In this document: piece after piece, positions 8,126-18,287 of the stretch
Position numbering within the stretch: position 1 is the stretch's first letter
How the letters are laid out: every line of letters starts with the position of its first letter
NCBI GenBank assembly: GCA_036725605.1
Contig: DAIMDW010000012.1
Coordinates: 79,624 to 143,623, forward strand
Source of the DNA: CALBTQ01 sp036725605
GTDB lineage: Bacteria > Lernaellota > Lernaellaia > Lernaellales > Lernaellaceae
Reading direction: 5' to 3'
DNA: 64,000 bases
Translations under genes and position numbers: made by a program
The notes under the pieces: model-generated
The model's input: the letters and a program-made list of their open reading frames with translations, nothing else
Told to the model about the DNA's origin: nothing
Databases searched by the model: none

Positions 8126-9391
8126 TTATAAAATATCCTGCTTGGCGCGGGCGACCTTCGCGCCGAGCGCGGCGAGTTTGTCGTCCAAGCGTTCGTAGCC
8201 GCGGTCGAGGTGATAAATGCGCAGCACCTCGGTCGTGCCCTCGGCGGCCAGCGCGGCCAGCACGAGGCTCGCCGACGCGCGCAGGTCGGTGGCCATCACC
8301 GGCGCGCCGGACAAAAACGGCGTGCCGCGCACCATCGCCGAGCGGCCTTCGATCTTGATCGACGCGCCCATGCGCTGCAGCTCCAGCACGTGCATGAAGC
8401 GGTTTTCGAAGATGCTTTCCGAAATCACGCTCAGCCCGTCGGCGACGCACATCAACGCCATGACCTGCGCCTGCATGTCGGTGGGAAAGCCCGGGTACGG
8501 ACGCGTTTTGACGTCCACCGCGCGCACGCGATGCGGACCGACGACGCGCACGCCGCCGTTTTCCGGCTCGATGGTCAGGTCGGCCTGCCGCAGCTTGTCG
8601 ACCACGGTCGTGAGTAGATCCAGCCGCACGTTGTGCAACAGCACGTTGCCCTGGGTGATGCCCACCGCGACCATCAGCGTGCCGGTTTCGATGCGGTCGG
8701 GAATCAACGGCTGATCGACCCCGCCCAGTTCCTTGACGCCGCGCACGGTGATCACGTCGTCGCCGTCGCCCTCGATGCGCGCGCCCATGCCGCGCAGCCA
8801 TTCGGCCAGCGCGACGATCTCCGGTTCGCGCGCGCAATTTTTCAGCACGGTTTCGCCCTCGGCCAGCGCCGCGGCCATCATCAGATTTTCCGTGCCGCCG
8901 ACGGTCACCATGTCGAAGCTGATTTCCGCGCCGTGCAGACCGTTGGGCGCGTCGGCCTCGACGTAGCCGTGCTCGAGCCGGATGCGCGCGCCGAGTTTTT
9001 CCAGGCCCTTGAGATGCTGGTCGATCGGCCGAGCGCCGATCGCGCAACCGCCGGGCAGCGACACCCGCGCCCGCCCCAGCCGCGCCAGCAGCGGCCCGAG
9101 CACCAGCACGCCCGCGCGCATCGTCTTGACGATCTCGTAGGGCGCTTCGTGTCCGGCGAGGTTTTTCGGATCGATGACGATATCGCCGTCGTCGGCGTTC
9201 ATGTTCACGCCCACGCCTTCCAGCAGCCGCCGGGTGGTGCGGATATCGCGCAACGCGGGCACGCCGCGCAGCGTACACGGTTCCTGAGCGAGGATCGTCG
9301 CGCACAGCATCGGCAGCGCCGCGTTCTTACTGCCGCTGACCCGCGCTTCGCCCAACAACCGTTCGCCGCCGGTGATGACCATTTTATCCAT
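8126..9391 (-). CDS. murA: UDP-N-acetylglucosamine 1-carboxyvinyltransferase
   Basis: A 421-residue MurA, the normal length, catalysing the first committed step of peptidoglycan synthesis (enolpyruvyl transfer from PEP to UDP-GlcNAc). SGSKNA (20-25) supplies the Lys/Asn pair, and the mobile loop GGCAIGARPID carries Cys116, the residue targeted by fosfomycin. The start MDKMVITGG is preceded by AAGGAG at good spacing. It starts only three bases after the stop of prmC, so the two are probably cotranscribed, an arrangement common in many bacteria (prmC-murA). Confidence 0.97.
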   Translation of the reverse strand: MDKMVITGGERLLGEARVSGSKNAALPMLCATILAQEPCTLRGVPALRDIRTTRRLLEGVGVNMNADDGDIVIDPKNLAGHEAPYEIVKTMRAGVLVLGPLLARLGRARVSLPGGCAIGARPIDQHLKGLEKLGARIRLEHGYVEADAPNGLHGAEISFDMVTVGGTENLMMAAALAEGETVLKNCAREPEIVALAEWLRGMGARIEGDGDDVITVRGVKELGGVDQPLIPDRIETGTLMVAVGITQGNVLLHNVRLDLLTTVVDKLRQADLTIEPENGGVRVVGPHRVRAVDVKTRPYPGFPTDMQAQVMALMCVADGLSVISESIFENRFMHVLELQRMGASIKIEGRSAMVRGTPFLSGAPVMATDLRASASLVLAALAAEGTTEVLRIYHLDRGYERLDDKLAALGAKVARAKQDIL

Positions 9392-9394
9392 CGA

Positions 9395-10255
9395 TCACTC
9401 CTTTATCCGGGCCGTCACCACGCGCTGGATGCCGGCCAGATCGCGCCGGGTCTCGCCCGGTCGATATCGTCCGTCCTCGGCCAACAGGGCCACGATCGCC
9501 GGGGCCTGCCCCGCGCCGCATTCCAGCGCCAGCAGCCCGCCGCGGTCAAGCACCTCGGGCGCCTGGGCGATCAAGTGCCGGATGACGTCCAGGCCGTCCG
9601 CGCCGCCGTCGAGCGCCGTGCGCGGATCGTGCTGCGCCACCTCGGGCATCGTCGCCGCGCATTCGTCGTGCGGGATGTACGGCGGGTTGGACACCACCGC
9701 CGCCACCGGCCCCGTCACGCCGGCCAGGCAGTCGCCGGCCAGCAATTCCAAACGCGGCGCAACCTGCAATTCGTGCGCGTTTTCCGCCGTCAGGTTCAGC
9801 GCCTGCTCGCTGATGTCCGTGCCCACCGCCGTCCAGGCCGGGCGCTTGACCAGCAGCGAAACGACGACGCAGCCGCTGCCCACGCCGACTTCGGCCACGC
9901 ACAGCGGCTCGTCGGCGGGCAGTTCGGCCAGCACGGTTTCGACCAGCAATTCCGTCTCCGGCCGCGGCACCAAGGCGCGTTTGTCCGTACGGTACGACAA
10001 GCCGAAGAACTCCTTGGTTCCCACCAAATGCGCTACCGGCACGCGTTGTCCGCGTTGTTTGACGATTTCACGGAGACGTTCGAGCTCGGCGGGCGTCAGG
10101 GGCTGATCGTAGCGCAGGTACAGGCCGAGTCGATCCACGCCCAGCACATGGGCCAGCAACACTTCCGCATCCAGACGCGGGGTGTCGATTCCCTTGGCGG
10201 TAAAATACTCACGGCACCACGTCAACAAACGCAATACCGTCCAGGTTTCGGCCAT
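9395..10255 (-). CDS. prmC: Peptide chain release factor N5-glutamine methyltransferase
   Basis: A 286-residue SAM-dependent methyltransferase that modifies the GGQ glutamine of release factors. It has an N-terminal helical domain (1-95), the SAM-binding EVGVGSGCV at 122-130, and the signature NPPY at 190-193. The ATG at 10255 is preferred over an upstream in-frame TTG (10276) because GAAGG sits six bases ahead. It lies just downstream of tRNA-Pro on the same strand and three bases upstream of murA. Confidence 0.95.
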   Translation of the reverse strand: MAETWTVLRLLTWCREYFTAKGIDTPRLDAEVLLAHVLGVDRLGLYLRYDQPLTPAELERLREIVKQRGQRVPVAHLVGTKEFFGLSYRTDKRALVPRPETELLVETVLAELPADEPLCVAEVGVGSGCVVVSLLVKRPAWTAVGTDISEQALNLTAENAHELQVAPRLELLAGDCLAGVTGPVAAVVSNPPYIPHDECAATMPEVAQHDPRTALDGGADGLDVIRHLIAQAPEVLDRGGLLALECGAGQAPAIVALLAEDGRYRPGETRRDLAGIQRVVTARIKE

Positions 10256-10282
10256 CGGTCGCCTTCGTTTGCTCAAAGTAAT

Positions 10283-10356
10283 TCGGGGCGGCCGGATTTG
10301 AACCGGCGACCCCCTGCGCCCAAGGCAGGTGCGCTACCGGACTGCGCCACGCCCCG
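10283..10356 (-). tRNA. tRNA-Pro (anticodon TGG)
   Basis: The 74-base minus-strand sequence folds as a tRNA. The acceptor arm CGGGGCG pairs with CGCCCCG and is followed by discriminator A; the D-arm is GCGC...GCGC; the anticodon stem CCTGC/GCAGG closes loop CTTGGGC, with TGG at 10322-10320; the T-arm has GGTTCAAATCC. No CCA is encoded after the discriminator, so the CCA end must be added enzymatically. Confidence 0.97.
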
Positions 10357-10444
10357 AAAAACGCGCCGGAAAGTAACACGAACCCTCGCGGACCGACAAG
10401 GGGGTAACGTCATTCCGGCGACTCGCGATGTTCACTTGTTTACC

Positions 10445-10480
10445 GGCACAGCTTTCGCCTGGCGGCAAAAACTGTGGCAC
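10445..10480 (-). repeat. Dispersed hairpin repeat, copy H3
   Basis: Read on the minus strand: GTGC then CACAGTTTTTGCC, a four-base loop and GGCGAAAGCTGTG. The 13-position stem closes with only G-T wobbles as exceptions. The inner stem differs from copies H1/H2 but stays paired. Confidence 0.65.
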
Positions 10481-10503
10481 ATGGAAAAGAGCTTCACTTT
10501 CAT

Positions 10504-10538
10504 GTGTGCCACACTTTTGGCGACAGCCAAAGGTGTGC
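10504..10538 (+). repeat. Dispersed hairpin repeat, copy H2
   Basis: Arms CACACTTTTGGC (10510-10521) and GCCAAAGGTGTG (10526-10537) with loop GACA, preceded by GTGTGC. The arms are identical to H1 and only the loop differs. Confidence 0.75.
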
Positions 10539-10640
10539 GATTGGGTTGCTTGGACTCATCTAGAACACGAAAAGGGATTCCTCCAATCGACACGCGTCCC
10601 GCATGTCTCCGTCGGAATGACAAATTTAATAATTAAAACA

Positions 10641-10672
10641 TAAAAAAAAAGCGGCCCGCCGAAGCGGACCGC
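10641..10672 (-). terminator. Rho-independent terminator
   Basis: On the minus strand GCGGTCCGC-TTCG-GCGGGCCGC forms a strong tetraloop hairpin followed by nine Ts. It lies about 25 bases past the stop of the YCF48-like gene it would terminate. Confidence 0.9.
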
Positions 10673-10697
10673 CCGATTGATTTTTCTCAGCTAATTA

Positions 10698-12377
<1,680 letters not shown>

Positions 12378-12553
12378 CGCTATCCTTTCACCAGGTTGGT
12401 TTGTCATCGTTCAACGGCCTGCATTTCCTCTCGCAAGCAAGGGCCAAGTGTAATGCAAAGGAACTCGTTAGGGCAAGAGGAAGAAATATCTCTGGCGACG
12501 CGGCGTCAACCTGTTACAATGCGCGCACAGACATTCATTCGACAGGATACTAT

Positions 12554-13549
12554 ATGTCCGCTGCGGAGCGTCCAACGAACCACACCGATCGTCTGCGCCT
12601 GTTCGCTTTCGTGCTGCTTTTTTCCGCCGCGGCGATCGTCACTCACCAATATTACCGGCAGGTGGAGTTAATCAACCTCAAAAGCCGCGCGATGATGCAC
12701 AACCAGATCCTCGCCGGTCAGGCGGAAGCGCCGTACCGTTACCGGGTGCTGCTGCCCCTGACCGCCGAGGCGCTGCGCCTGGTGCTCAAGCCGGCCCTGG
12801 GCGGTGACGATGCAAAGGCGTTTCTCGCCTCGTTCGCCGCTCTCAATTTCCTGATTGTTTTCGCCGGGTTCTGGCTTTTTTACCGGTATTGCAATCTCTG
12901 GTTTTCCGAACTTTACGCTCTGTGCGCCGTGCTGTTTTCCGCCCTGAGTACGCTGATCGGATTCAACTACCATTTTTATCAGCCCTGGTCGCTGTTGGAG
13001 CCGGCGCTGTTCACCGGCGGCTTGCTTGCGCTGTACCATCGACGCTGGCTGACCCTGGGATTGCTGATCGCCGTGGCCACGCTGAACCGCGAAACGTCGC
13101 TCATGCTGGCGCTCGCCTATCCGGCCGTCTGGCTGTTTCTGCCCGCCGACCGGAGCGAGCCGGCGCCTCCCGCCGCGCAACGTTTTCTCCGCTCGTTGCT
13201 GTACATCATGATCTGGGCGATTGTGTACGGCGGCCTGCGCATCGTTTACGGCCACGCGCCGCACGTGCATTCGCTATCGTTCATCTGGGGGCACAATCTC
13301 GAACGGTGGGCGCTGTCGATCGTCTACCTGGGCCTGTTTTTCGGCCTGGGCTGGGTGTTCGCCGTCGCGGGCATCCGCCGAGCGCCGTGGTTTGTACGGC
13401 GCACCTGGTGGCTGATCGCGCCGTTCGCCGTATTGTTTCTGGTGTTCGGCAACTGGTACGAAACGCGCTTGCTGACCACTCTCCACCCGCTGCTGCTGCC
13501 GGCGCTGTTGGCCTACTTCGCCCCCTTAAAAGAAGAGCGGCCGGCCTGA
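12554..13549 (+). CDS. Multi-pass membrane protein, GT-C glycosyltransferase-like, unknown
   Basis: A 331-residue protein with roughly eight hydrophobic segments. The first follows a short charged N terminus (MSAAERPTNHTDRLRL); an extracytoplasmic loop has APYRYRVLLPLTAEALR, then helices run to a C terminus ending LKEERPA. The early YRYRVLLP loop and alternating helices resemble uncharacterised membrane proteins related to GT-C (dolichol/polyprenyl-phosphate sugar-using) glycosyltransferases, but no clear catalytic Asp motif is visible, so function is left open. The ATG at 12554 has AGGA eight bases ahead. It is a lone plus-strand gene among minus-strand genes. Confidence 0.7.
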   Translation: MSAAERPTNHTDRLRLFAFVLLFSAAAIVTHQYYRQVELINLKSRAMMHNQILAGQAEAPYRYRVLLPLTAEALRLVLKPALGGDDAKAFLASFAALNFLIVFAGFWLFYRYCNLWFSELYALCAVLFSALSTLIGFNYHFYQPWSLLEPALFTGGLLALYHRRWLTLGLLIAVATLNRETSLMLALAYPAVWLFLPADRSEPAPPAAQRFLRSLLYIMIWAIVYGGLRIVYGHAPHVHSLSFIWGHNLERWALSIVYLGLFFGLGWVFAVAGIRRAPWFVRRTWWLIAPFAVLFLVFGNWYETRLLTTLHPLLLPALLAYFAPLKEERPA

Positions 13550-13575
13550 GCGGACCGCTCGAACCAACAAAACGT

Positions 13576-13591
13576 GTTACCTATGTCCTGA
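13576..13591. repeat. 16-bp sequence shared with 39391-39406
   Basis: TGTTACCTATGTCCTG (allowing for one edge base) occurs here and again beside the acidic tail of the metallophosphoesterase gene. Both copies are intergenic. It could be the end of a decayed insertion sequence, but no transposase remnant is visible. Confidence 0.35.
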
Positions 13592-13623
13592 CAATTGAAT
13601 GTGGTGATCTGGACACCTGATAG

Positions 13624-13681
13624 CCCTCACCCCCAGCCCCTCTCCCACGGGGAGAGGGTCGGGCGCCAGCCCGGGGTGAGG
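13624..13681. repeat. Nested palindromic repeat (CCCTCACCCC family)
   Basis: An outer pair CCTCACCCC / GGGGTGAGG encloses an inner pair CCCTCTCCC / GGGAGAGGG around CACG. Related copies lie at 46531-46680. Palindromes of this composition occur in intergenic regions of many bacterial genomes. Confidence 0.7.
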
Positions 13682-13723
13682 AATTTTTCCGGCCTATGCC
13701 GGCCCCCCTGCTATTACGGAATA

Positions 13724-13752
13724 GAAAAAAGGGCGGCACGCTCGGCCGCCCT
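13724..13752 (-). terminator. Rho-independent terminator
   Basis: On the minus strand GGGCGGC / GCCGCCC (13751-13745 and 13737-13731) form a GC-rich hairpin followed by a run of Ts, about 60 bases past the stop of the gene ending at 13808. Confidence 0.82.
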
Positions 13753-13807
13753 CATTTCGTATTTTGCATTCAAAAATTCCGCATTCCGCATTCGGAATTC
13801 GGCGTTA

Positions 13808-15502
13808 TCAGCACCCGCACCCGTCGTCATCGTCGTCATCGTCGTCGTCGTTGTTATCGTCGTCATCGTCATCGTCGTCGGCGTCGTCGTCTTCGCCGTC
13901 TTCAGTCACGCTGACGACCACCGTGTCGGTGTCATCTTCGCTGCCGTCGCTGACGGTCAGGGAGAATTCCAGGTCGCCCAACTCGCCGGCGTCAAAGGTC
14001 GGCGTCGCCGTTTCCGCGCCGGTCAGTTCCACCGGCACGCCGCCGGTCTGTTCCCAGTAGAAGGACAGCGTATCGCCGTCCGGGTCGACCGAGGCCGAAC
14101 CGTCAAGCTGCACCGCGGTATCGAGGGCGACGGTCTGATCGTCACCGGCAACGGCGGTCGGGCCGGTGTTGGGCTGCGTGTATTTGCCCACGGCCTTGTC
14201 CATGCCCGCGCCGTACAGGACGTGATTGTTGGCCCACTTGAAGTCCATCAGCACACTGGCGATGTCCGCGGTATAGGACGTGTCTTCGGTCCAGGTCTGG
14301 CCGCCGTCCTCGGTGTACAAAACAACGCCGTACGCCGCCATCCCGCGCATCGCGGCCCCGGCGAGGAAGCCGATCTGGCCGTTGCCGGAGAACATGCTGC
14401 GATACAGCTTGAACCTCGTGCCCGCCTCCACCGAGGTCGGCAGACGATCCGAGACGTCTTCCCAGGTGTCGCCGCCGTCGTTCGTGTAGTAGAGGGAGGA
14501 AAGCTTGCCGGCGACCTGCGCGTGCGGCTCGCCGATGATCCAGCCGATGTTCTCGTCGACCATCGTGATGTCCGCGAAGCCGTCGTGCACTTCGTCCAGC
14601 ACCAGCTCCCAGGTGTCGCCGCCGTCGCGCGTGCGATACACCTTGCCGCTGGACATCTTCGGGTCGTCCTCGCCGCGCAGCGAATCTTCCTGCACCTGCC
14701 AACGGTAAAGCGGATCGCTGAGCATGCGCTGACGGTGCAGCAGCCACTCGAACATTTCCTCGGGATCGTCGGTCGACGACGGCGCAAATCCTTTTTCCTC
14801 TTCGGGAAGGCCCGCCGCGAGGAAGCCGACATCCTCATTGATGAAATCCAGGTCATTGTAGAAGGTCATCAGGTTGCCCGGCGCGTTGCCGTCTTCCCAG
14901 GTCTTGCCGCCGTCGGTGGTTTTCCACAAAACGTTGGGCGCGCCCGCGGCGTAGCCGACGTTCTCGTCGACCATCTGAATGCGCATCACCATGTTCAGGA
15001 AGGTCGGCGCGTTGACGGTCGCTTCCACCAGCGTCTCGCCGCCGTCCTCGGTGTACTTCATCCGGCCGTGAATATTGGCCATGCACAGAAACAGGCAGGC
15101 GGGAAATTCGTGCTGTTCGATGCACTCCTCGTCGATCTTGAAGCCCGCGAACACCGCGTTGTCCGGCCCGCCGGCGTCGGCAGCCATGAAGATGTCGAAC
15201 ATGTCCAGCATGTCGCAACCGCTGATCAGATCCATGTTGATCGAGTAGATGGTGCTCCAGTGTTGACCGCCGTCTTCACTCTTCCAGGCGGTGTCGATAT
15301 TCAAACCGCTGGTCTGATGCACGCCGATGGAATACAGGTTGTCGATGTCGCCCACACCCAGCGCCATAATTGCCGCGTTGCTCAGGCCGGGCGTGCCGCC
15401 CAGACCGTACAATTTTTCCCACTCGCCGTACTCGGCCGTCGCGGTCGCCGCCGTCAGCGCGAGCAAGGCGATCATCAAGATGAACAGTGTTGTTTTACGC
15501 AT
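13808..15502 (-). CDS. Secreted YCF48/BNR-repeat protein with PKD domain and acidic GCGC tail (paralogue)
   Basis: A 564-residue exported protein built like the one at 10.7-12.4 kb: signal peptide MRKTTLFILMIALLALTAAT, BNR/YCF48 blades (KSEDGGQHW, KTTDGGKTW, RTRDGGDTW, YTNDGGDTW, YTEDGGQTW), a PKD-like domain (TAVAGDDQTV...SVDPDGDTLSFYW), then an Asp/Asn-rich tail ending DGCGC. AAGGAG seven bases before the ATG at 15502 fixes the start. Both copies begin the mature part with xYGxW and share Cys-containing loops (SGCDMLDMFD here, KMCDMLHISD there), so they arose by duplication, interrupted by the plus-strand membrane gene. Confidence 0.82.
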   Translation of the reverse strand: MRKTTLFILMIALLALTAATATAEYGEWEKLYGLGGTPGLSNAAIMALGVGDIDNLYSIGVHQTSGLNIDTAWKSEDGGQHWSTIYSINMDLISGCDMLDMFDIFMAADAGGPDNAVFAGFKIDEECIEQHEFPACLFLCMANIHGRMKYTEDGGETLVEATVNAPTFLNMVMRIQMVDENVGYAAGAPNVLWKTTDGGKTWEDGNAPGNLMTFYNDLDFINEDVGFLAAGLPEEEKGFAPSSTDDPEEMFEWLLHRQRMLSDPLYRWQVQEDSLRGEDDPKMSSGKVYRTRDGGDTWELVLDEVHDGFADITMVDENIGWIIGEPHAQVAGKLSSLYYTNDGGDTWEDVSDRLPTSVEAGTRFKLYRSMFSGNGQIGFLAGAAMRGMAAYGVVLYTEDGGQTWTEDTSYTADIASVLMDFKWANNHVLYGAGMDKAVGKYTQPNTGPTAVAGDDQTVALDTAVQLDGSASVDPDGDTLSFYWEQTGGVPVELTGAETATPTFDAGELGDLEFSLTVSDGSEDDTDTVVVSVTEDGEDDDADDDDDDDDNNDDDDDDDDDGCGC

Positions 15503-15625
15503 GTCTACTTCTCCTTGGCCGCGAGAGGCCAATAATCTTCGCCGGTACAATCCACGACGGATTTCCGTCGTCGCCGAGGACGAATTGTAAGGTGAGCGGC
15601 AAGAATGGTCAAACGGTTCGAGCGC

Positions 15626-16447
15626 TCAATAACGATACAGCAACGCCAGGCGGTAGGTCGGTCCGCTGGCGACGTTGCGCCCGCTGATCGGAACGAGGGT
15701 TTGGAATTCCAGCGCCCAATGTTGGGCGAAAAACACGCCCAAATTTAGGTTGCCGGTCAGCCGGTCGTATTCCGGCCCCTGGTAGAAGAAATTCCATTCG
15801 GCCTCATCGTCGGCTTCGCCGGCGGCCGTTTCCCCATTAAGGCGCGCCCCGCCGAACACGATGCTGTAAGCGAAGTTGACTTCCGCGCCGTAAATCCAAA
15901 CATTCGCCGGATCGTCCAGGCGCAGGCGATACCCGCCGTCGATGCCCGCGGTAAACAGCGAAAAACGCACCGCGGCCAGCAACCGGCCGTCGAAATCGAT
16001 TTGTCCGTCACCCGCGGGCAGATCCTTGCCCTTGTCGTAGAAAAACGGCAGCTTCATCCCGCCGGCCAGCGACAACGCCGCGCGGTTGCCGCCCAGCGCC
16101 ATCCACTGTACGCCCAGGTTGATGTCGCGCAACGCCCAATTGGTTTCGTCGAGGCCGTCGTCGCCGGTCAGATGCTGCCAGCCCATGATCAGGTTCACGT
16201 CCAGTTCGATCGTCTCGGTCACGCCCACGGCCAATTCGCCGAAGCCGGCAACGTCGCGGTAGTACATATCGTTGAAATATGTTTGCAGCTTGCCGTCGTC
16301 GTCGCGGAACTGCGTCGAAGTGAAATAATGCACGCCGAAGCGGCCGAGAAACTGGCTTTCGGGCATGTTGAACGCGTCGGCCCACGCCCCGGTCGTCCAC
16401 AGCAACAACAGCAACGCCGCCAGGCAACCAATCTTCGCTTTTCGCAT
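15626..16447 (-). CDS. Probable outer-membrane beta-barrel protein
   Basis: About 273 residues: signal peptide MRKAKIGCLAALLLLLWTTGAWA, then alternating amphipathic strands with many aromatics, Gly and Asp (NLGVQWMALGG, LALLYRY), ending in Tyr-Arg-Tyr. A C-terminal aromatic residue is a known outer-membrane insertion signal. Overall it resembles transporter-like barrels of unknown cargo. The start is uncertain: ATGs at 16465, 16456 and 16447 are in frame; 16447 gives the cleanest signal peptide with GGGA upstream. It lies about 45 bases after the lipoprotein gene upstream and is probably cotranscribed with it. Confidence 0.65.
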   Translation of the reverse strand: MRKAKIGCLAALLLLLWTTGAWADAFNMPESQFLGRFGVHYFTSTQFRDDDGKLQTYFNDMYYRDVAGFGELAVGVTETIELDVNLIMGWQHLTGDDGLDETNWALRDINLGVQWMALGGNRAALSLAGGMKLPFFYDKGKDLPAGDGQIDFDGRLLAAVRFSLFTAGIDGGYRLRLDDPANVWIYGAEVNFAYSIVFGGARLNGETAAGEADDEAEWNFFYQGPEYDRLTGNLNLGVFFAQHWALEFQTLVPISGRNVASGPTYRLALLYRY

Positions 16448-16491
16448 CGTTTTCATCCCATCCATCTTTTGTGCGTCAAATGATTTGAAGC

Positions 16492-17814
16492 TCAAGGCAA
16501 GAATAGGTCCGCTATCTGCAGTATCAACACCAGCGTCTTTTTCAGGCCGTCGTGCCCCGGTTCGGCGTACATCGCGCCCAGGTCCAACGTGAGGAACGAC
16601 CAGTCGGGAATCAGACGCGGCCAGCCGAGCGCCGCCAGCAGCTCGTTGAAGTACGACAGGTGGAACGGATCGACCGTCTCCGGATCCGGATCATACTCGG
16701 TGTAATCCAGCAGGCTGCCGCGCAACTCCTCGGCGAGGAACTTCACCGCCGCGGCGATTTCCATATCGTTGTCTTCGAACACGCCGATGACCGGCATGCG
16801 GTACGGCTCACCCTCAGTGTATTGATGATCGCCGTTGAGATCCTCGTAGGCCAGGATGTCCTGCGTCTGGTCGTCGGTGTCGGCCTCGATCGCCTCGAAA
16901 CCCTTGATCAACTCGTCACAGGCCAGCGCCAGATGCAGACCGGCCAACTGGAACTGCTCGGCGTTCTCGGTCGGCAACGTCAGCAGATTCGGGTACTGCG
17001 GATCGGTCAGCATATACAGCAGAATGTCGACCAACTCGCCGATCGCCTCGGTCAAGTCGCCGTCCCAGTCGATTTCGGCGATCGACCAGGCCATCGACAA
17101 ATCCAGATCGAGCGAAATGGCCGCCAGGTGTTCGAACAGGCCCAACATCGCCAATGACGGCGCCTGGAAGGCGTGCAGCTCGGCGTCGTCGAAATGGCCG
17201 TACACTTCGTCGAGCAATTCGAAGCGGATGATCAGCGGAATCCACAACTCCTCTTCCTGCTCGAACTCGCACCCCAGCGACAGGCACTTTTGCGCCACCA
17301 GCCGCTGCTCGCTGGTCGTGGTGAACAGGATGCCTTCCAACGCCTGATCCAGGAAGTTGTCGAGCAGATTGTCCGGATCGTCGTCCTTCACCGGGCTGCC
17401 GTAATCGAGGATCGTCTCGACGTAATCGACCATCACGCTGACGAAATCGAAGATGTGCAGTTCGTGGCCGATCACCAAACCGTACAGCGCGTCGGGATTA
17501 TCCGGGGCCACTTCCGCCGCGGCGAAAAAGTGCAGGTTCGCGCGGTCGCCGTCGCCGTAGTGCAGCCACAGCTTGCCCTGCTCGATTTCCTCGGCGGGAT
17601 CGATTGTGTCGTCGTCGAGCGTATCGTCGTCGTCGTCGTCGACGGTGTCGTCGTCGGGCGTGGCGTCGTCGTCATCGTCGTCATCGTCGCTCGAATCGTC
17701 GTCGTGATGATCGATGTCCGCATCGTCGTCATCGTCGCCGCAGGTGCACCCCGCCGACAACAAAAGCAACAATACCGCCAACAGCGCCAAACCATAATGA
17801 GCGCGCAAACGCAT
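16492..17814 (-). CDS. Acidic-linker lipoprotein with TPR-like domain
   Basis: A 440-residue lipoprotein. The signal peptide has lipobox LSAGC; the mature part begins CTCG then an Asp-rich linker (to about residue 75, with DDDTVDDD and DDDTLDDDT units). A helical domain starts with a TPR-like motif (IEQGKLWLHYGDGDRANLHFFAAAEVAPDNPDALYGLVIG). The rest is helical and acidic, rich in Leu and Asp, and of no family I can name. TPR lipoproteins often act as assembly adaptors. GGAGG precedes the ATG at 17814 at good spacing. It is probably in an operon with the barrel gene downstream. Confidence 0.76.
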   Translation of the reverse strand: MRLRAHYGLALLAVLLLLLSAGCTCGDDDDDADIDHHDDDSSDDDDDDDDATPDDDTVDDDDDDTLDDDTIDPAEEIEQGKLWLHYGDGDRANLHFFAAAEVAPDNPDALYGLVIGHELHIFDFVSVMVDYVETILDYGSPVKDDDPDNLLDNFLDQALEGILFTTTSEQRLVAQKCLSLGCEFEQEEELWIPLIIRFELLDEVYGHFDDAELHAFQAPSLAMLGLFEHLAAISLDLDLSMAWSIAEIDWDGDLTEAIGELVDILLYMLTDPQYPNLLTLPTENAEQFQLAGLHLALACDELIKGFEAIEADTDDQTQDILAYEDLNGDHQYTEGEPYRMPVIGVFEDNDMEIAAAVKFLAEELRGSLLDYTEYDPDPETVDPFHLSYFNELLAALGWPRLIPDWSFLTLDLGAMYAEPGHDGLKKTLVLILQIADLFLP

Positions 17815-17965
17815 AGCTTCCTCCGCAGACGAATTGAATTAATTTACCAGAGGATGAGCCCGATCACAAACGGAACATGAAAAAACCGACGCCGATCGAA
17901 GCCGCTTGGGTGGTCGCCGCGCCACTCCCCAGGGATGGACCGCCTTTTTTTCGGCCTACCGGGAC

Positions 17966-18006
17966 GTTAAAAACGAAGGTCGACGAAACCGTGCTTTTCG
18001 TCGACC
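17966..18006 (-). terminator. Possible terminator hairpin
   Basis: GGTCGACGAAA (17978-17988) and TTTCGTCGACC (17996-18006) form an 11-bp perfect stem with a seven-base loop. On the minus strand it is followed by TTCGTTTTTAACG. It could end the transcript of the lipoprotein gene at 18.3-19.5 kb, although it lies about 280 bases past its stop. Confidence 0.5.
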
Positions 18007-18018
18007 ACTCGGACTATA

Positions 18019-18142
18019 GGTTGGCTGGGATGGGGATGACCTTGAAAAGTCCAGGTTTTTACCAAAAGGCCAAAAGCGGTATTACCTTTTCGCAGCAGAC
18101 CCCCAACAGTTGCCGGGAACCAAGGTGCATCCCCATCCAACC
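18019..18142. repeat. Imperfect long inverted repeat
   Basis: GATGGGGATG..CCTTG near 18029-18044 and CAAGGTGCATCCCCATC at 18121-18137, extended outward by GGTTGG / CCAACC, are inverted across about 75 bases. This could be a small mobile remnant or an RNA stem. Confidence 0.4.
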
Positions 18143-18287
18143 GTATTTACTATCCTTCCAATTGAATTATAACCAAAAATTATGTTTTGTCGAACAGAAA
18201 AATGACATTTTCGACAACTGCGAAAAATCCGAGTTCATCGTTATTCCAAGCCCGTCTTCTTATCTCGAATGCGCCGCCCTCGTCGCA

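Larger units (their letters stand above)
10357..10640. other. Intergenic region with two hairpin repeats
   Basis: Between tRNA-Pro and the terminator of the next minus-strand gene. It holds repeat copies H3 and H2 and no supported gene. Confidence 0.6.
17815..18287. other. Intergenic region with inverted repeats
   Basis: No supported gene. A frame of about 175 codons exists on the plus strand but looks random and runs into the end of the minus-strand lipoprotein gene. It holds the two inverted repeats listed separately. Confidence 0.5.

Noticed and set aside
8633..10636. Plus-strand open frame across murA, prmC and tRNA-Pro
   Set aside because: It runs across a tRNA and two genes with clear catalytic motifs on the other strand.
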